Shown here: positions 43,892 to 54,965 of the stretch, piece after piece | How positions within the stretch are numbered: position 1 is the stretch's first letter | How the letters are laid out: every line of letters starts with the position of its first letter | DNA from: Nematopogon swammerdamellus | Taxonomy: Eukaryota; Arthropoda; Insecta; Lepidoptera; Adelidae | NCBI GenBank assembly: GCA_946902875.1 | Contig: OX336345.1 | Span: 3,069,395 to 3,133,394 of the forward strand | Length of the DNA: 64,000 nucleotides | Reading direction: 5' to 3' | Notes under the pieces: generated by a model | What the model saw: the letters and a program-made list of their open reading frames with translations, nothing else | What the model was told of the DNA's origin: nothing | The model's database searches: none | Translations under genes and position numbers: made by a program

Positions 43892-46800
43892 GTAATTAAT
43901 TAAAGTCTGACAGAATTTACTTCCTGTCTTGATAGAAGTTTCAAAGACCTCAAAAAGGCGTGAATGTATGCGAAAATATAGGTAGGTATGTAAAAAAAAT
44001 TACTTAGTAGTTGCCAAGCTACCTACTTGATAACAAGCGAGAGTCGGACAAGCGCACCGAGGGTTCCGTATCGCCATGTCATGGTCAGCGCCACTCACGC
44101 CATAATCTATGGATTAGTTAAAATGCTTCATACTGTTTTCGTTAGATGGCGCGCATACACTTTTTAGTTTCTTGTATGGGGACCTCGTGAATTTTTTACT
44201 TTTTCTTATTTTGATTATTTCTTGTTATATGGGCCCAATATCGGCTAAAATAAATAACACATATTCTGTGAAAATTTCAACGGGATACCTATTACGGTTC
44301 AAGAGACAGACAGACAGGCAGACACACAGACGGCGTAGGCTTAGTAGGGTCCCATAAGACGGACACGGAACCCTAAAAATCAAACAGCTTCAATTTTATA
44401 TCCATTTTCGTTAAGTTTCTTTAAGTTTTTTTTATTGCTTGAAATATTTCGAGTAACGACCAAACAAGGATTTTTATTCATACCAGTCATTTTTAACTTA
44501 AAATATTTTCGTATTTGAATACATATTGCAGTTTAATTCTAACATTTATTGATACAACACACTGGCTGGTGGAAATGTTTCTTTATTTGGAAAATGTTAT
44601 AGCCACATGTTATAGCACCTGTGATAATATTTCCTATTTATTACGACTTCGTGAGCCGTGACGGCGGCGGAGTGGATAAGCACAGTGATAAAATCTCGCG
44701 CATTTTTCCTTTTTAAAGAAATTCTTCCATACACATACATGCACATTTAAATAGGATTTTTTTTACTCAATAAACATAGGATTTTTAAACAAAATACTGA
44801 ATTTGTTCTTCCTTCTACCGTGGCTGTATCAATGTATCGTATATTGTCAGAATGTGTTTCTTAAATATTTAATTAACCAACGTACCTACTCCAACCACTC
44901 ATTTTGGAGGGGATAGTTATTTCTAAATGTTTTATTATTTCTCACAAAAAAAAAAACATAATTAGATCTTTAGCAAATAATAAATTAGGTACTTATGTAA
45001 GTAATACAATTTAGGTATTAGAAAAATTCATTTCATCAGTATCTACCAATATGCCGGAGAGGGGCACAAAATAAACATTCTCATTTAATATTAATAAATT
45101 TAAAAATTGAAGCGCTGTGGTCTGAAAGAAGATATAGTGACGAGGATTGAGGAAGGAATGATTCGGTGGTTCAGTCATGTTGGTAGAATGGATGATATGA
45201 GATGATAGGAGACTAACGAAAGAAATTTAAGGAGCGAATTTAGTGGAAGAGTTGGGAACATCATGTATGAAGAGCATTATGAGAGTGGAAGAGGCGGCAG
45301 AGGTGTGTCAGGGTCGTGGCACGTGGAGATCTGTTGTCTCTCGCTATCCCACTGGGAAACGCTATTATAAAAATTGAATTTACAAGTCCAATTTTTATAG
45401 TTAAAATTAATTGCTAACGTGATTCTGTTAGGTTTTCCGTTGGTTTACCAACTCCAGTTAAAACAATATGTAACTAAAGATCTTCTAGAGGAAATAATAC
45501 GTGTTTGCTTGACAAGTGACACTGTTATGCTAATAGATTTAAGTGACATACCTTCGGCAAAATTCTTAATAAATCCCCGTGATCACAATATTATGGTTCA
45601 ATAGTTTGGTCAAGTATCCGCTTTGTTGTTTACTATACTCAAATCAAAACAAACGTGCAGTTCGCATAATAAAGTTTTATGGCTTAGTGAAGGGAATCTC
45701 CGTTTACTAAGCCATAAAAGTTTGTTGTGCGAGCTGCACGTTTGTTTTGATAATAGTATAGTTTCTTAGACAAGTTTGCTCAAGTGGCCAAATTTTCGCG
45801 GCCAAAATAATATCAGCGGGCCGCGCCCCCGCTGTTACTCGTTCATTATTTATAGATTTTATTTACTTCGACAGAGACGACGACGACGACGCGACGACGA
45901 CGCGCGACGTAGGAATTCTGTGGCGTGAAATTATCAACAAGCATGAATCAAACGTACGTCTAATTCTTGGAAAAAATCGGCCAAGTTTGAGTCGAACTCG
46001 CGCACCGATCTATCTATTAATTAAAATGCTTCATACTCTTTTCGGTAGATGGCGCGAATACACTTTTTACTTTCTTGTATGGGGACCCCCGTGATTTTTT
46101 TATTTTTTCTTATTTTTATTGTTTGTTATATCGGCCACAATAACACATATTTCAACGGGCTACGTATTACGGCTCAAGGGATACAGCCCAGCGTGGGACA
46201 GTCATTTATTGATTTACGTTTTGTTTATAGACGTCCAGAGATACCAGCCTTCCGGCTACAAAATCCAGACGTCTACAACCTGCACTCTTGCGAGACAGTG
46301 ATCATGTATGCCAGATCGAGGCCCCATAGCTGCTCTGTCGAACATCCGTTCTTCCGAAAAAAATCCCATGGGAAACACAGACTGAAGTCTTTCGACGACA
46401 GCCTGTGCCCAGGGCCTCAGCGTTTTGTACTAGCCTAAAGGCTTTTGTTTTCACCAGCTATGCGTGGAAGTGCATATGACCACCACCTAATGTGTACCGG
46501 GGATCCACCGGTCTCGAATGACAGACTTACCTCAGCGTCATTAGCTCGTGAGAAATCCATCCCACTTCCACATATAAGTGTGTGTTGCACCGACATACCG
46601 ATCTACATTATTCGCATGTCTACCAATTCTCCACATTGGTTACGGAGCTCTAAGTGGTTCACCACTCCCAGCTTTCGCTACTTATTCCCATGTTAGGTGC
46701 TTTACCTACACAAGTACGGAAGCACCAGGAAAGCAACGCTAAACCACAACCCCTGCGAGACCAACTCCAGTGTTCCGTGCAGAAGCACGAAGCATTCTGG

Positions 46801-49800
46801 GGCTTTTAACGGAACCCCGCAGTACTCAACCCAGCGTTTAGGGTAGTATCTCATTTGACCCACCGACCTGAGTGGAGTCAGCAGCGTGAGCTAAGAGGAG
46901 GCCGAAACCCCCAACTTAGTGCTCATGTTAGACTAGCAACGTTTAATGAGTAATCGTCGAGAACAAGTTCTCTACCTACGTTATTTCTAACAGTGACGCC
47001 CGGTTACACCGCCCAGTTGCGGGATAGGGTAGCCAACTGCTAGTTTTAAGGGTAGCCACCGTGTGGATGTGCATAGGGAAGCGTCACGGATACTAGTACC
47101 CAACTCCGACACCTTGGACGACTGAACGCCTCTGCGATCCCGTACAAGGGTCGCTAATACGGGTCTATGGATCCTGGTGGCCGGGCCCGACACCTTGGGT
47201 AGACCGAAGTCTAGCACTGCGATCGCTCCCCAGCGACTACCTGGGACAGACGGACAGATAGACAGACAGACAGACGGTGTAGGCTTAGTGTAGGGTCCCG
47301 TACGACGGATACGGAACCCTAAAAATACTTTGCTTTTAGCGCCGTCAACTACTTGCACCTGACTGAATAGATCAATGAATTCATCATTTACAAAATTTTT
47401 CCATATAAGTAGATAGGTAGTACTCTGCTGTGGGTCCCATTTCAGTTATTGCAGATCGTGAAAACACAAAAAACTGGCTATAAATGGAATTGAATGTTTG
47501 TCAGCCTCGGTAGCTCAGTGGTGTGCTCGAGCACCAGATGGACTCATCTGTGCTCGTTGGAGCGCGGTCAGTACTTGGATGGGTGACCGCTCGACCGTTG
47601 GAGGCTGACCGTTGGTTCGGATTCCACGTAAAACTGTAGGTCCCTTCCCTTCTTAACTTACTAGGTGGTAGGGTTTATCCTGCCCTGGTTGGTACAACCG
47701 CACTGAATGAAACGTCTGTCGAAACGGCTTTGAAAATAGTTCGTGCTTTCTGTCCGGTTCAGTGTAGCCGACATTAAATGAAGGGAAGCACTGACAAGAC
47801 ACCAAATTCGCCCGGTGTTATGGGCTGACACGATCACGGATGTTGTAGGTGATCTAGCCAACCGTGTCAGATTCCATAAAAAAATTAAATTATTTTCGAG
47901 GTAAACTTTTTTAATAAGTAACGTAAAAAAGTTGACAATCGTAGATAAGGAAGGATAACATCTGATATGATTTTAAGATCTTCATAGAAACCGTAATAGA
48001 TCTCTTGAAGTTTAGGTATGGTTCACCAATTAGATAAAAATTCAGGCGTGCGTCGTACCGGGGCGCCGCCGCGCCGCCGGCGCGGCGGCTGCGGCGGTGG
48101 CAGTCAGAAACAAGGAAAACACAAATTAAAAATAATAAAAGAAGATCGATTATTATATTCTCTTTTTGCATAATATAGGTGCGCATAATTTTATTACCTT
48201 GAAAAATTATTGTTTTGGTTTTGTGTGACCTCGGTCTAGGAATGCTAACAGTGGTATAGCACTATTTATGCATCCTTCGCTAAGAATCCGGATCGAACGA
48301 AGCTAAGCTGCTATATCTTAAAAGCTGCTGTATCTTCTAAAAGTATAAAAAAAATAACGATGAGGAAGGTCACAATTTTATAAGTAGTGTTTATTTTTCT
48401 ATTTGTGAAGTATTATGTATGATGTACCTACCTATAATACATTTAAATATATTTGTGTAAAAAATAAAACTATAGTAATAATTTGCTAATGGTTGTTTTT
48501 GGAGGAAAACCCTCAGAACGCGTGTTAAGAATATTAAGGAAAAAATGTTCTTGTAAATTTTATTTCGATCGTGTCCTTAACACACTGAACTTTCTCTACA
48601 CTGTGTAATGAATGCCGCCTTCAGTAGGACGAGGAAAACGTCTTATTAATTCATGTCGCATGTAGATATATAAAGCACTGAATATTCTGGACATCCTTCC
48701 CTATTTAATGCCACCTTCAGTAGGACGAGGAAAACGTCTTAATAATTCATGTCGCTTTTTTAGGTATATATAGCACTGAATATTCTGGACATCCTACCCT
48801 ATTTAATGCCACCTTCAGTAGGACGAGGAAAACGTCTTAATTCATGTCGCTTTTGTGGTTATATAAAACACTGAATATCCTGGTCATCCTAACCTATTTA
48901 ATGCCGCCTTCAGTAGGACGAGGAAACGTCTTATTAATTCATTTCGGTTATATCTACAACGCACTGAGTATTCTGGACATATCTACCCTATTTAATGCCA
49001 CCTTCACGTAGGACGAGGAAAGATGTTTTCGAATTCATTTCGCTTATGTCTACAACGCACTGAATATTCGCACATCCCTAAACCCTATTTAATGCCGCCT
49101 TCAGTAGGACGAGAAAACGTCTTAATTCGTTTCGGTTACGTCTACAACGCACTGAATATTCTGCACATCCCTATACCCTATTTAATACCGCCTTCAGTAG
49201 GACGAGGAAACGTCTTATTAATTCATTTCGGTTATATCTACAACGCACTGAGTATTCTGGACATCTCTACCCTATTTAATGCCACCTTCACGTAGGACGA
49301 GGAAAGGTGTTTTCGAATTCATTTCGGTTATGTCTACAACGCACTGAATATTCGCACATCCCTAAACCCTATTTAATGCCGCCTTCAGTAGGACGAAAAA
49401 ACGTCTTAATTCGTTTCGGTTACGTCTACAACGCACTGAATATTCTGCACATCCCTATAACCTATTTAATACCGCCTTCAGTAGGACGAGGAAAACGTCT
49501 TACGTTTCGGTTATGTCTAAAACGCACTGAATATTCTGGACACCACTACGGTATTTAATCCAGTGTTCAGTATGATGAGGAAAAAGTGTTATTTTATTTC
49601 AACTATGTCTATAAGCTTTATGTAAAACTGTTAAACATGCATTTTAGATTGACCAAATTGATTAGAAAATCTAATGTAAGTATGTATTTTTATTGCGCGA
49701 ATAAAACATTCTTAAACGATTATAGCTTACATGCGTGGTTATTTTTATCAATAAAGAAAATTATTTGTTTCTGCTTCGATTTTCTATGTCAACATCGCAA

Positions 49801-50979
49801 CAATACTGCTATAATCAATGGTATAATGTGATGGGAGATGCGCATCGAAGAATCGCAATAGATTCGCCATCTAGGTGGATCGTGGAATGAACAATTGTCT
49901 AGCTAGTACAAAAGCTAGAGTCGAGGACAGAACGCTATTACAGGGAATAGTGTTTTATGGGCATTAACTACTCAATAATCTACTATACAACAATCGGATA
50001 ATGGTGTTTGTCCACTTGTCCGTTACCGACAATCGACACGTGTCGTCGTCGTCGCGGTGCGGTGGTGCGGTGGTCGTGGGATTTTCTATCGCGAGAAAAT
50101 CGGCCCAACAGAATCGCGTGGACAGACGGCATTCAAATGCATAGACCGCCACATCGCACTTCTTCTAGCTTCTCAAAGAAAGTAAGTAACTAACGGTGAG
50201 TCCGAAGGTCGAGCTGCGTTCAGGCATGTTCAGGTAAACCATATTCCTTTCGATGAAACTAAGTAACTAAGGGCGGGGCCGAGGCCGAACTGCTTTCAGG
50301 TAAACGACAAATCTTCTCGCATAAAATAAGTAACTAAAAGCGAGGCCGTGGCCGAGCTGCGTTCAGATAAACGATAAATCTTCTCGAATAAAATAAGTAA
50401 CTAAGGGCGAGACTGAGGCCGACCTGCGTTCAGGTAAACGATAAAACTTCTTAAATAAAGTAAGTAGGTAACTAAGGGCGAGGCCGAGGCCGAGCTGCGT
50501 TCAGGTAAACGATATTCTTCTCGAAAAAGAAAGTACCTAAATTAAGTGCACTGCATTCGAAAGGTCGTTAATCTCAAGATATTTTCCTTTCACTGAGTCG
50601 TCGTTGGGCTGCTGCTGGCGGTCAATGAAAAATACATAAAACGCGTTAAATTTTTCTAGTAGTAAGCGACATTTTCTTAACCAGTAGATCTTACCGCGAG
50701 TTAGTTACTGGGAAGTTGCTGTTCGCAGCCACACAATTAGGTAACATAGCGCTGCAGGTTAATAAATTTGATTGCGTTATCATATCACAAATAAATAAAG
50801 TTTATGTGACGGAATCTTTCGAGACAGCCATTTCACCGATCGAACCAGTTTACTCGAGTTTCGACATGCGCTCGCAGCTCATGGTGACCCGCCTGCATCG
50901 AGAACAAGCGTGGAATGTAATATTTAACGGTACCGAAGGCGACTACTACTTCTTTAACTATGGTACTACGCGGTTATAG
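43719..50979 (+). CDS. Divergent Rad51-family protein, XRCC2-like, 5' partial
   Basis: Four exons (43719-43891, 44532-44650, 45432-45542, 50660-50979) join in phases 2, 1 and 1 without a stop and end at TAG. The product reads as a RecA-like core: FIDTTHWLVEMFLYLE (the strand with FIDT in XRCC2), RFPLVY, then exactly 29 residues to the Asp of a Walker-B-like VMLID, a helix, the strand CVIISQIN (equivalent of the TNQ strand) and a short C-terminal beta region. Rad51 paralogs act in homologous recombination; XRCC2 works in the BCDX2 complex. The N-terminal exon was not found, and the last intron (5.1 kb) is full of repeats. The alternative is chance ORFs, but matching phases, splice signals and spacings argue against this. 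Confidence 0.5.
44035..44380 (+). repeat. CCGG-type repeat, long subfamily
   Basis: GCGCACCGAGGGTTCCGTAT to GGACACGGAACCCTAAAAAT; it lies in an intron of the XRCC2-like gene. Confidence 0.75.
44532..44650 (+). CDS. XRCC2-like exon (FIDT strand)
   Basis: A TATTGCAG acceptor and a CTTC|GTGAGC donor bound 119 bases, entering in phase 2 and leaving in phase 1. They encode LILTFIDTTHWLVEMFLYLE and NISYLLRL. FIDT at this place is characteristic of XRCC2. Confidence 0.45.
45112..45376 (+). mobile_element. Non-LTR RT C-terminal relic
   Basis: Across frames it reads LKEDIVTRIEEGMIRWFSHV GRMDD and SCMKSIMRVEEAAEVCQG then RSVVSRYPTGKR, the end of a second RT family. It is degenerate and lies in the intron before the Walker-B exon. 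Confidence 0.6.
45432..45542 (+). CDS. XRCC2-like exon (Walker B)
   Basis: A TGCTAAC branch-point consensus lies shortly before the CTGTTAG acceptor. The exon encodes FPLVYQLQLKQYVTKDLLEE then IIRVCLTSDTVMLIDL. The donor TTTAA|GTGACA is weak but leaves the required phase 1; the frame stays open to a stop at 45602 if unspliced. Confidence 0.45.
45632..45762. mobile_element. 131-bp palindromic MITE
   Basis: Arms of ~57 bp: ACTATACTCAAATCAAAACA and AACGTGCAGTTCGCA on the left, their complements on the right; loop ~17 nt. It lies in the XRCC2-like last intron. Confidence 0.8.
45975..47325 (+). repeat. CCGG-type repeat split by a ~1.05-kb insertion
   Basis: The left part 45975-46201 (TCGGCCAAGTTTGAGTCGAA) and right part 47242-47325 (GACAGACGGACAGATAGACA to GATACGGAACCCTAAAAATA) flank the insertion at 46202-47241. 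Confidence 0.75.
46202..47241. mobile_element. 1.04-kb unclassified insertion with 8-bp target duplication
   Basis: TGGGACAG stands at 46194-46201 and again at 47242-47249, inside a CCGG-type repeat. The insert has no terminal inverted repeats, no long ORF and no poly(A). Read on the minus strand it ends AATCAATAAATGA, so an internally deleted LINE is possible. Confidence 0.6.
47501..47886 (+). mobile_element. 5S rRNA-headed SINE, full length
   Basis: The head GTCAGCCTCGGTAGCTCAGT ends GGAGGCTGACC, so its ends pair like 5S helix I. It contains GTCAGTACTTGGATGGGTGA, the 5S box C. The body has AAACTGTAGGTCCCTTCCCT and the tail GTGTCAGATTCCATAAAAAA. It resembles the 5S-derived SINE type described in Helicoverpa. 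Confidence 0.85.
47887..48607. other. Intron sequence with a GC block
   Basis: GCCGCC-rich block at 48060-48104; otherwise AT-rich. It lies in the presumed last XRCC2-like intron. Confidence 0.4.
48608..49580. repeat. 86-98-bp tandem repeat, ~10 copies, 3-unit higher-order repeat
   Basis: Each unit carries CTTCAGTAGGACGAGGAAA and CACTGAATATTCTGG with variable spacing. Units from 48899 to 49187 are repeated almost exactly at 49188-49480, a ~288-bp block. The array lies in the last intron of the XRCC2-like gene. Confidence 0.92.
49581..50183. other. Intron sequence, nothing recognised
   Basis: Short ORFs on both strands at 49964-50193 overlap and show no motif. Confidence 0.4.
50184..50545. 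repeat. ~67-bp tandem repeat, 5 copies
   Basis: The unit AAGTAACTAAGGGCGAGGCC, then GAGCTGCGTTCAGGTAAACG, repeats at about 50184, 50261, 50328, 50395 and 50468. It ends 115 bases before the XRCC2-like terminal exon. Confidence 0.85.
50660..50979 (+). CDS. XRCC2-like terminal exon
   Basis: The acceptor TTTTTCTAG sits directly before another TAG, giving a NAGNAG pair. The exon runs about 105 codons to TAG, with RELVTGKLLFAATQLGNIAL, KFDCVIISQINKVY, AWNVIFNGTEG and the end YYFFNYGTTRL. Walker-B Asp to the Gln of SQIN is 45 residues, close to the 40-odd expected for Rad51 paralogs. Confidence 0.5.
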
Positions 50980-51795
50980 TGAGAATGGGGCAGTCAACGA
51001 CTTGTAGAGTTGAAAAACTAGAAATAATTTGAATGTTATTTATCATGAATAATTTAATTTATCGTCAATTTCGATTTTATAAAATATTATATTACATAAA
51101 TTATTATTGTATTTAAAATTTTGTTATGTATGTACACTTAGATTGTTGTCACTTTTAGTGACTAGGTTATGCTTAAAATCATGTGCACTGCAGGGGGCAG
51201 GGCCACATACTGCGCCTACACCTCTTTCTGAACTCGCGAAATATATATATATATATAAATTGTTGATAAGTAAGTCTAACACTTGCATTGACAATTATAT
51301 ACATTTGATTTGAATTCCCCTACAAGACAGATATATTTCGAGTACAGGGGATTCTAAATTAAACGAAATTTAAATTCATAATCTACACGTCGATGATTCA
51401 CAAAGGATAAGTAATTCAGCAATTTTAGGTTAGAAGAATTCGGGAAAAAAATTCGGGCGTGTTTTGTTTTTCCTGGAATTAAAAAAAAATTGTCTGTCAC
51501 ACTTGTTGTCGGGAACTTCATTAGCTGTCAAGTAAGAAATATGTCAGTTTACGCACGCGCGCGAGGAAAAATGGCGGCCAAAATGGAAAGAATAATCAGA
51601 AAACATCTTACGCTTTCGGACATAAAAACGTTTCGCGCGTTTTAAAAAGACTAAGGGACCTCGCCCCGTACTTACTTGATACGCATGGTCACTACCTACT
51701 TACATTTTCCTTGACGAAGCCGGGGTCAAAAGAAAAGATGCATTGGCTGATGAAATCGAAGATGCCACATGACATGACTTTTAGCTTGTAATATT
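50980..51795. other. Downstream of the XRCC2-like stop
   Basis: AT-rich probable 3' UTR without a clear AATAAA, then a segment (51423-51490) shared with RPF2 intron 1. Confidence 0.4.
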
Positions 51796-51879
51796 ATACC
51801 TCAGTTCCAAAGTGTAACAAGTCGGAATTTTTACAGTTTTGAGTTAAATATGAGAATTTTTTTTTTTTATGTGAACCAG

Positions 51880-52140
51880 CATGCGTGGCTGTGCCGAGAG
51901 ACCAATGGTGCAGTCGACAGAGCCAAAATCACCTCTCCTCACGAAACCACGCTCAGTTAGGTGCCATGCCAGCAGATTTGCGGACTGTTGCTAGGCTGTC
52001 TAGCCCGTTAATACGACGCTTGAAGACACCCAGGTTAAAGGATTCAGGAAATACACTCGCCGGAAGACAGTTCCACACTCTAGCGGTGCGACAAAGGAAC
52101 GATTTAGAGAACCGATGGGTTCTCTAGAATAGTGCAGAAA
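51880..52140 (-). mobile_element. LINE 3' fragment, same family as 25292-25615
   Basis: A close relative of 25292-25615, with shared blocks such as CGCCGGAAGACAGTTCCACA, preceded by a T-run that is its poly(A) tail on the minus strand. Confidence 0.6.
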
Positions 52141-52301
52141 ACGTATACCTACCAGTTCCAAAGAGACTACCAGTTCCAAACAACTAAAATAATAATTCCA
52201 CCCACCATAATGAAATAAATCATTAAATGACAAATATTTTAGTTCCACACTGTAACAACTTGGAAAAACCAGTGAAAACCCCTACAGATATTACCTATTT
52301 A

Positions 52302-52545
52302 TTATGTACAAGCTGTGCCCGCGGCTCTGCCCGCTCTCATATTTCAATTCACTGCTAACCTCATAAGCCATTTAGCGTGATAGTAAGTAGCCTATAGTTG
52401 ATGGGAAGAATCAAGCTATCCGTAGAATTTTGTTTTATTAAAATCGGTTCAGTGGTTCTCGAGTTATAAGCGGACAGACAGACATACACTCAGACACTCA
52501 GACAGAAAGCAGACGTTGGATTTTATTTTATGTAAGGATTACTAG
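52302..52545 (+). repeat. GTGCCCGCGGCTC-type repeat, copy 1
   Basis: ACAAGCTGTGCCCGCGGCTC to GACGTTGGATTTTATTTTAT; nearly identical to 55313-55545. Confidence 0.8.
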
Positions 52546-52992
52546 ACTACACACTTGAACTATATTAATGTTTGGCAAAAACCGAGAATATCGTATAGAA
52601 TTTCCAAAAAAATTTCTTACTGTGTTTATTTCACTTTGCATCTGCATTAGTTTTCCTCATTATCTCGGAATAATGATTTCTTGAGTGACTGACACTTTGG
52701 AACTGAGGTATCGAATGCTCGTGTTTGTGTTTGCAAATACGCTCTTGATCTGCGTTGCAGATAGCAGCGTTAGTGTCAGAGTCATCGTTGTTTCTAAACA
52801 CGGAATTTCCGCAGTTTTTCTCCAGTCCACTCTCTGGTCCCGGAGAACCGGGGTGACCCCAAGCGATAGTGAGATGTCAGGGGTACAAAACACCGTACAT
52901 AATATACACTGAACACCGCACTATAATATTGTGGAGTCGGAGTAATCATAGTCGAGTCATTCCTGTAGAGATACTTGTGAGGAATAAAGAGA

Positions 52993-53262
52993 AAAAAAAA
53001 GTGTAGGTCCCTTCCCTTGCCCCTTACTAGATGGTAGCACGTGGTAGGCTCAAATTGTAGACGACTGTGTTGGTATCCACCGTACTGGATGTAAGATGGA
53101 TGCATAGCAGCCTCGGTTCTGTTCTCCTCTAGTCCCAGTATAGCCAGCAATCCAGGGAAGTCTCCAGTATGGCACCTACCTTCTCGGAGGTGATATTTGG
53201 CTGGTCGGAGCATGTGCTTTGGCCCCTCTGACTCGAGACACGCATACCGGATTAAATAAAAA
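52993..53262 (+). mobile_element. tRNA-headed SINE, 5' truncated
   Basis: It starts within the central domain (GTGTAGGTCCCTTCCCTTGC) and runs to GCATACCGGATTAAATAAAA; the head is missing. Confidence 0.8.
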
Positions 53263-53288
53263 AAATTGTATCGCCTGTTTCTCCATTT

Positions 53289-53585
53289 TTAGGTTTCCGT
53301 ATCCCGTACGGAAGCCTATTACTAAGCCTCCGCCGTCTGTCTGTCTGTCTGTCCGTCCGTCTGTCCGAGGGCTGTATCTTTTGAACCGTAACAGGTAGCC
53401 GGTTGATATTTTCACAGAATATATGTGTTATTATGGCTGACATAACAACAAATTATAAAAAATACATGAAAAAAGTTCAGGGGTCCCAATACAAAAAACC
53501 TGAGTTTTTTTTTCAACGTTTTTTTTTGTGGTTCGGAAACCTCGGTCCGGTCAAGTGCGAGTTGGACTCGCACTTGACCGGTTTT
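53289..53585 (-). repeat. CCGG-type repeat with palindromic end
   Basis: GGTTTCCGTATCCCGTACGG to the end at 53585. The last 35 bases form a perfect 16-bp-arm palindrome (53547-53581). Confidence 0.8.
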
Positions 53586-54163
53586 TCTGATATTTAAAGA
53601 ACTAAGGACTTAATAATTAAGACTGAGTCCATTATAATATTAAATATTATAATTTATAATGGACTGTCGCACAAAATTATTTATAATGTTTTCCTACAAA
53701 TTTTCTCCTCATTTTTTCCTACAAACAATCCATAATTTACAAAAGCTAAAACATCAATAAATTAAATCTCTCTCTCATGGTTGAACTTATGTCGCGTCGA
53801 TATAAAAAATTAAAAACAAAGTCCGGGTTATGAAATCAAAGGCTGCGTAACACTTCCAATAATTGTTATAAACATCTTTTTGTTCTGTTGTTTTAATAAA
53901 ATTGTCCTCATCTTGTATTAAAATTTATGATCTTGACTATGTGGGGAAACTTGTCTTTGTGGTTTTAGCAACATCCGACAGCACCTGATATCAATAACTT
54001 AGCATTCCCAATTAAGAGTTCAGGGTTCGACATGTTTTCAGATAAGAAAAATAAAATAAAGTGTTTATTTGCAATACACATTTCTTATTTATTTTTCCGT
54101 AATAGATAACAAAATTCAGTCCCAAGTCCCAACTAATTTCTGTGAACCAACCGTAAACAATAA
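53586..54163. other. AT-rich, one small hairpin
   Basis: AGTCCATTATAA and its complement form a 12-bp stem at 53627-53668. No gene. Confidence 0.5.
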
Positions 54164-54560
54164 GTCAGCCTCGCTAGCTCAGTGGTGCGATCCGTCGACT
54201 GTAGTTCGTGATCTCGCACACCTCGGCGCGGTCAGAACTTAAATGGGTGAACGTTCGACCGTTGGAGGCTGAACGTGGTTCGGATTTCACGTAAAACTGT
54301 AGGTCCCATCCGTTCTTACCTTACTAGGTGGTAACTGGTAGGGTTGGTACCACCGTACTGTATGAAAGGTCGGCCGAAACGGCTAAGTAAATAGTTCGTG
54401 TTTTCCGCAACGACATTCTACTTTCTAATTCGTTGGTACTTTCTAATTCGTTGATACTTTTTAATACTTTTTTTAATACTTTTTTTTTTCTTTTTAATAC
54501 TTTTTAATTCGTTGGTTTTCCGCCCAGTTTAGTGTAGCCGGCACGATAGGTAGGTACATT
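54164..54560 (+). mobile_element. 5S rRNA-headed SINE, 3' end disrupted
   Basis: The complete 5S-like head (GTCAGCCTCGCTAGCTCAGT to GGAGGCTGAAC) and central domain are present. A TTTTTAATACTTTTTAATTC-type repeat interrupts the body at about 54415-54520; the tail is lost. Confidence 0.75.
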
Positions 54561-54619
54561 ACATGACACGCCTTAGTCAAGTTTTTTTTTTTTTTCAAGT
54601 AACCAAGCATATTTGAATG

Positions 54620-54965
54620 GCATGTATGTACATACACACATACCACACACGCTGAATCCCGACAATCGGGGTAAGCAGAGTCCGTTAGATGCCGTTAGAT
54701 GGACAAGATGCCATGCTAAAGGGCGACAGGTTGGCCACCTCTCACCTTGGCACAGTACTTCCACCGAGTCATGCAGCAGGTGGGTCTTCGTGCCTTACGT
54801 TTGCTGCTTGATCGGTTTAATCTTGTTCGAATACTTTGCGAAACGTGGTGTTCGGTGTTGTGCTGTAATTTACCAGAGTTCTTGCAGCACAACACCGATT
54901 ACTCTGCTTACCCTGATTGTCGGCAGCGGCATTGTCGGTACAGCGTGTGTTATGTATGTATGTAT
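54620..54965. repeat. H-family: short plus fragment joined to an inverted copy
   Basis: 54620-54695 is the plus-strand start (CACACGCTGAATCCCGACAA); 54700-54965 is a minus-strand copy with the perfect stem TCGGTGTTGTGCTG / CAGCACAACACCGA at about 54856-54902. Confidence 0.75.

Larger units (their letters stand above)
51796..52711. mobile_element. Composite bounded by 20-bp inverted repeats
   Basis: ATACCTCAGTTCCAAAGTGT at 51796 and its exact complement at 52692-52711. The interior holds a LINE fragment, AGTTCCAAA/CTGTAACAA repeats and the 52302-52545 repeat. No target duplication was found. Confidence 0.45.

Noticed and set aside
47501..47615. 5S rRNA gene
   Set aside because: Only helix I ends and box C resemble 5S; it continues into a SINE body, and further copies are dispersed.
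49023..49558. Repeat-encoded proteins of 83-90 aa
   Set aside because: They are frames through the tandem array; starts and stops shift with each unit.
50740..50757. LLFAATQ as the XRCC2 ATTQ strand
   Set aside because: Spacing to the Walker-B Asp is too short; CVIISQIN 20 residues later fits the strand position better.
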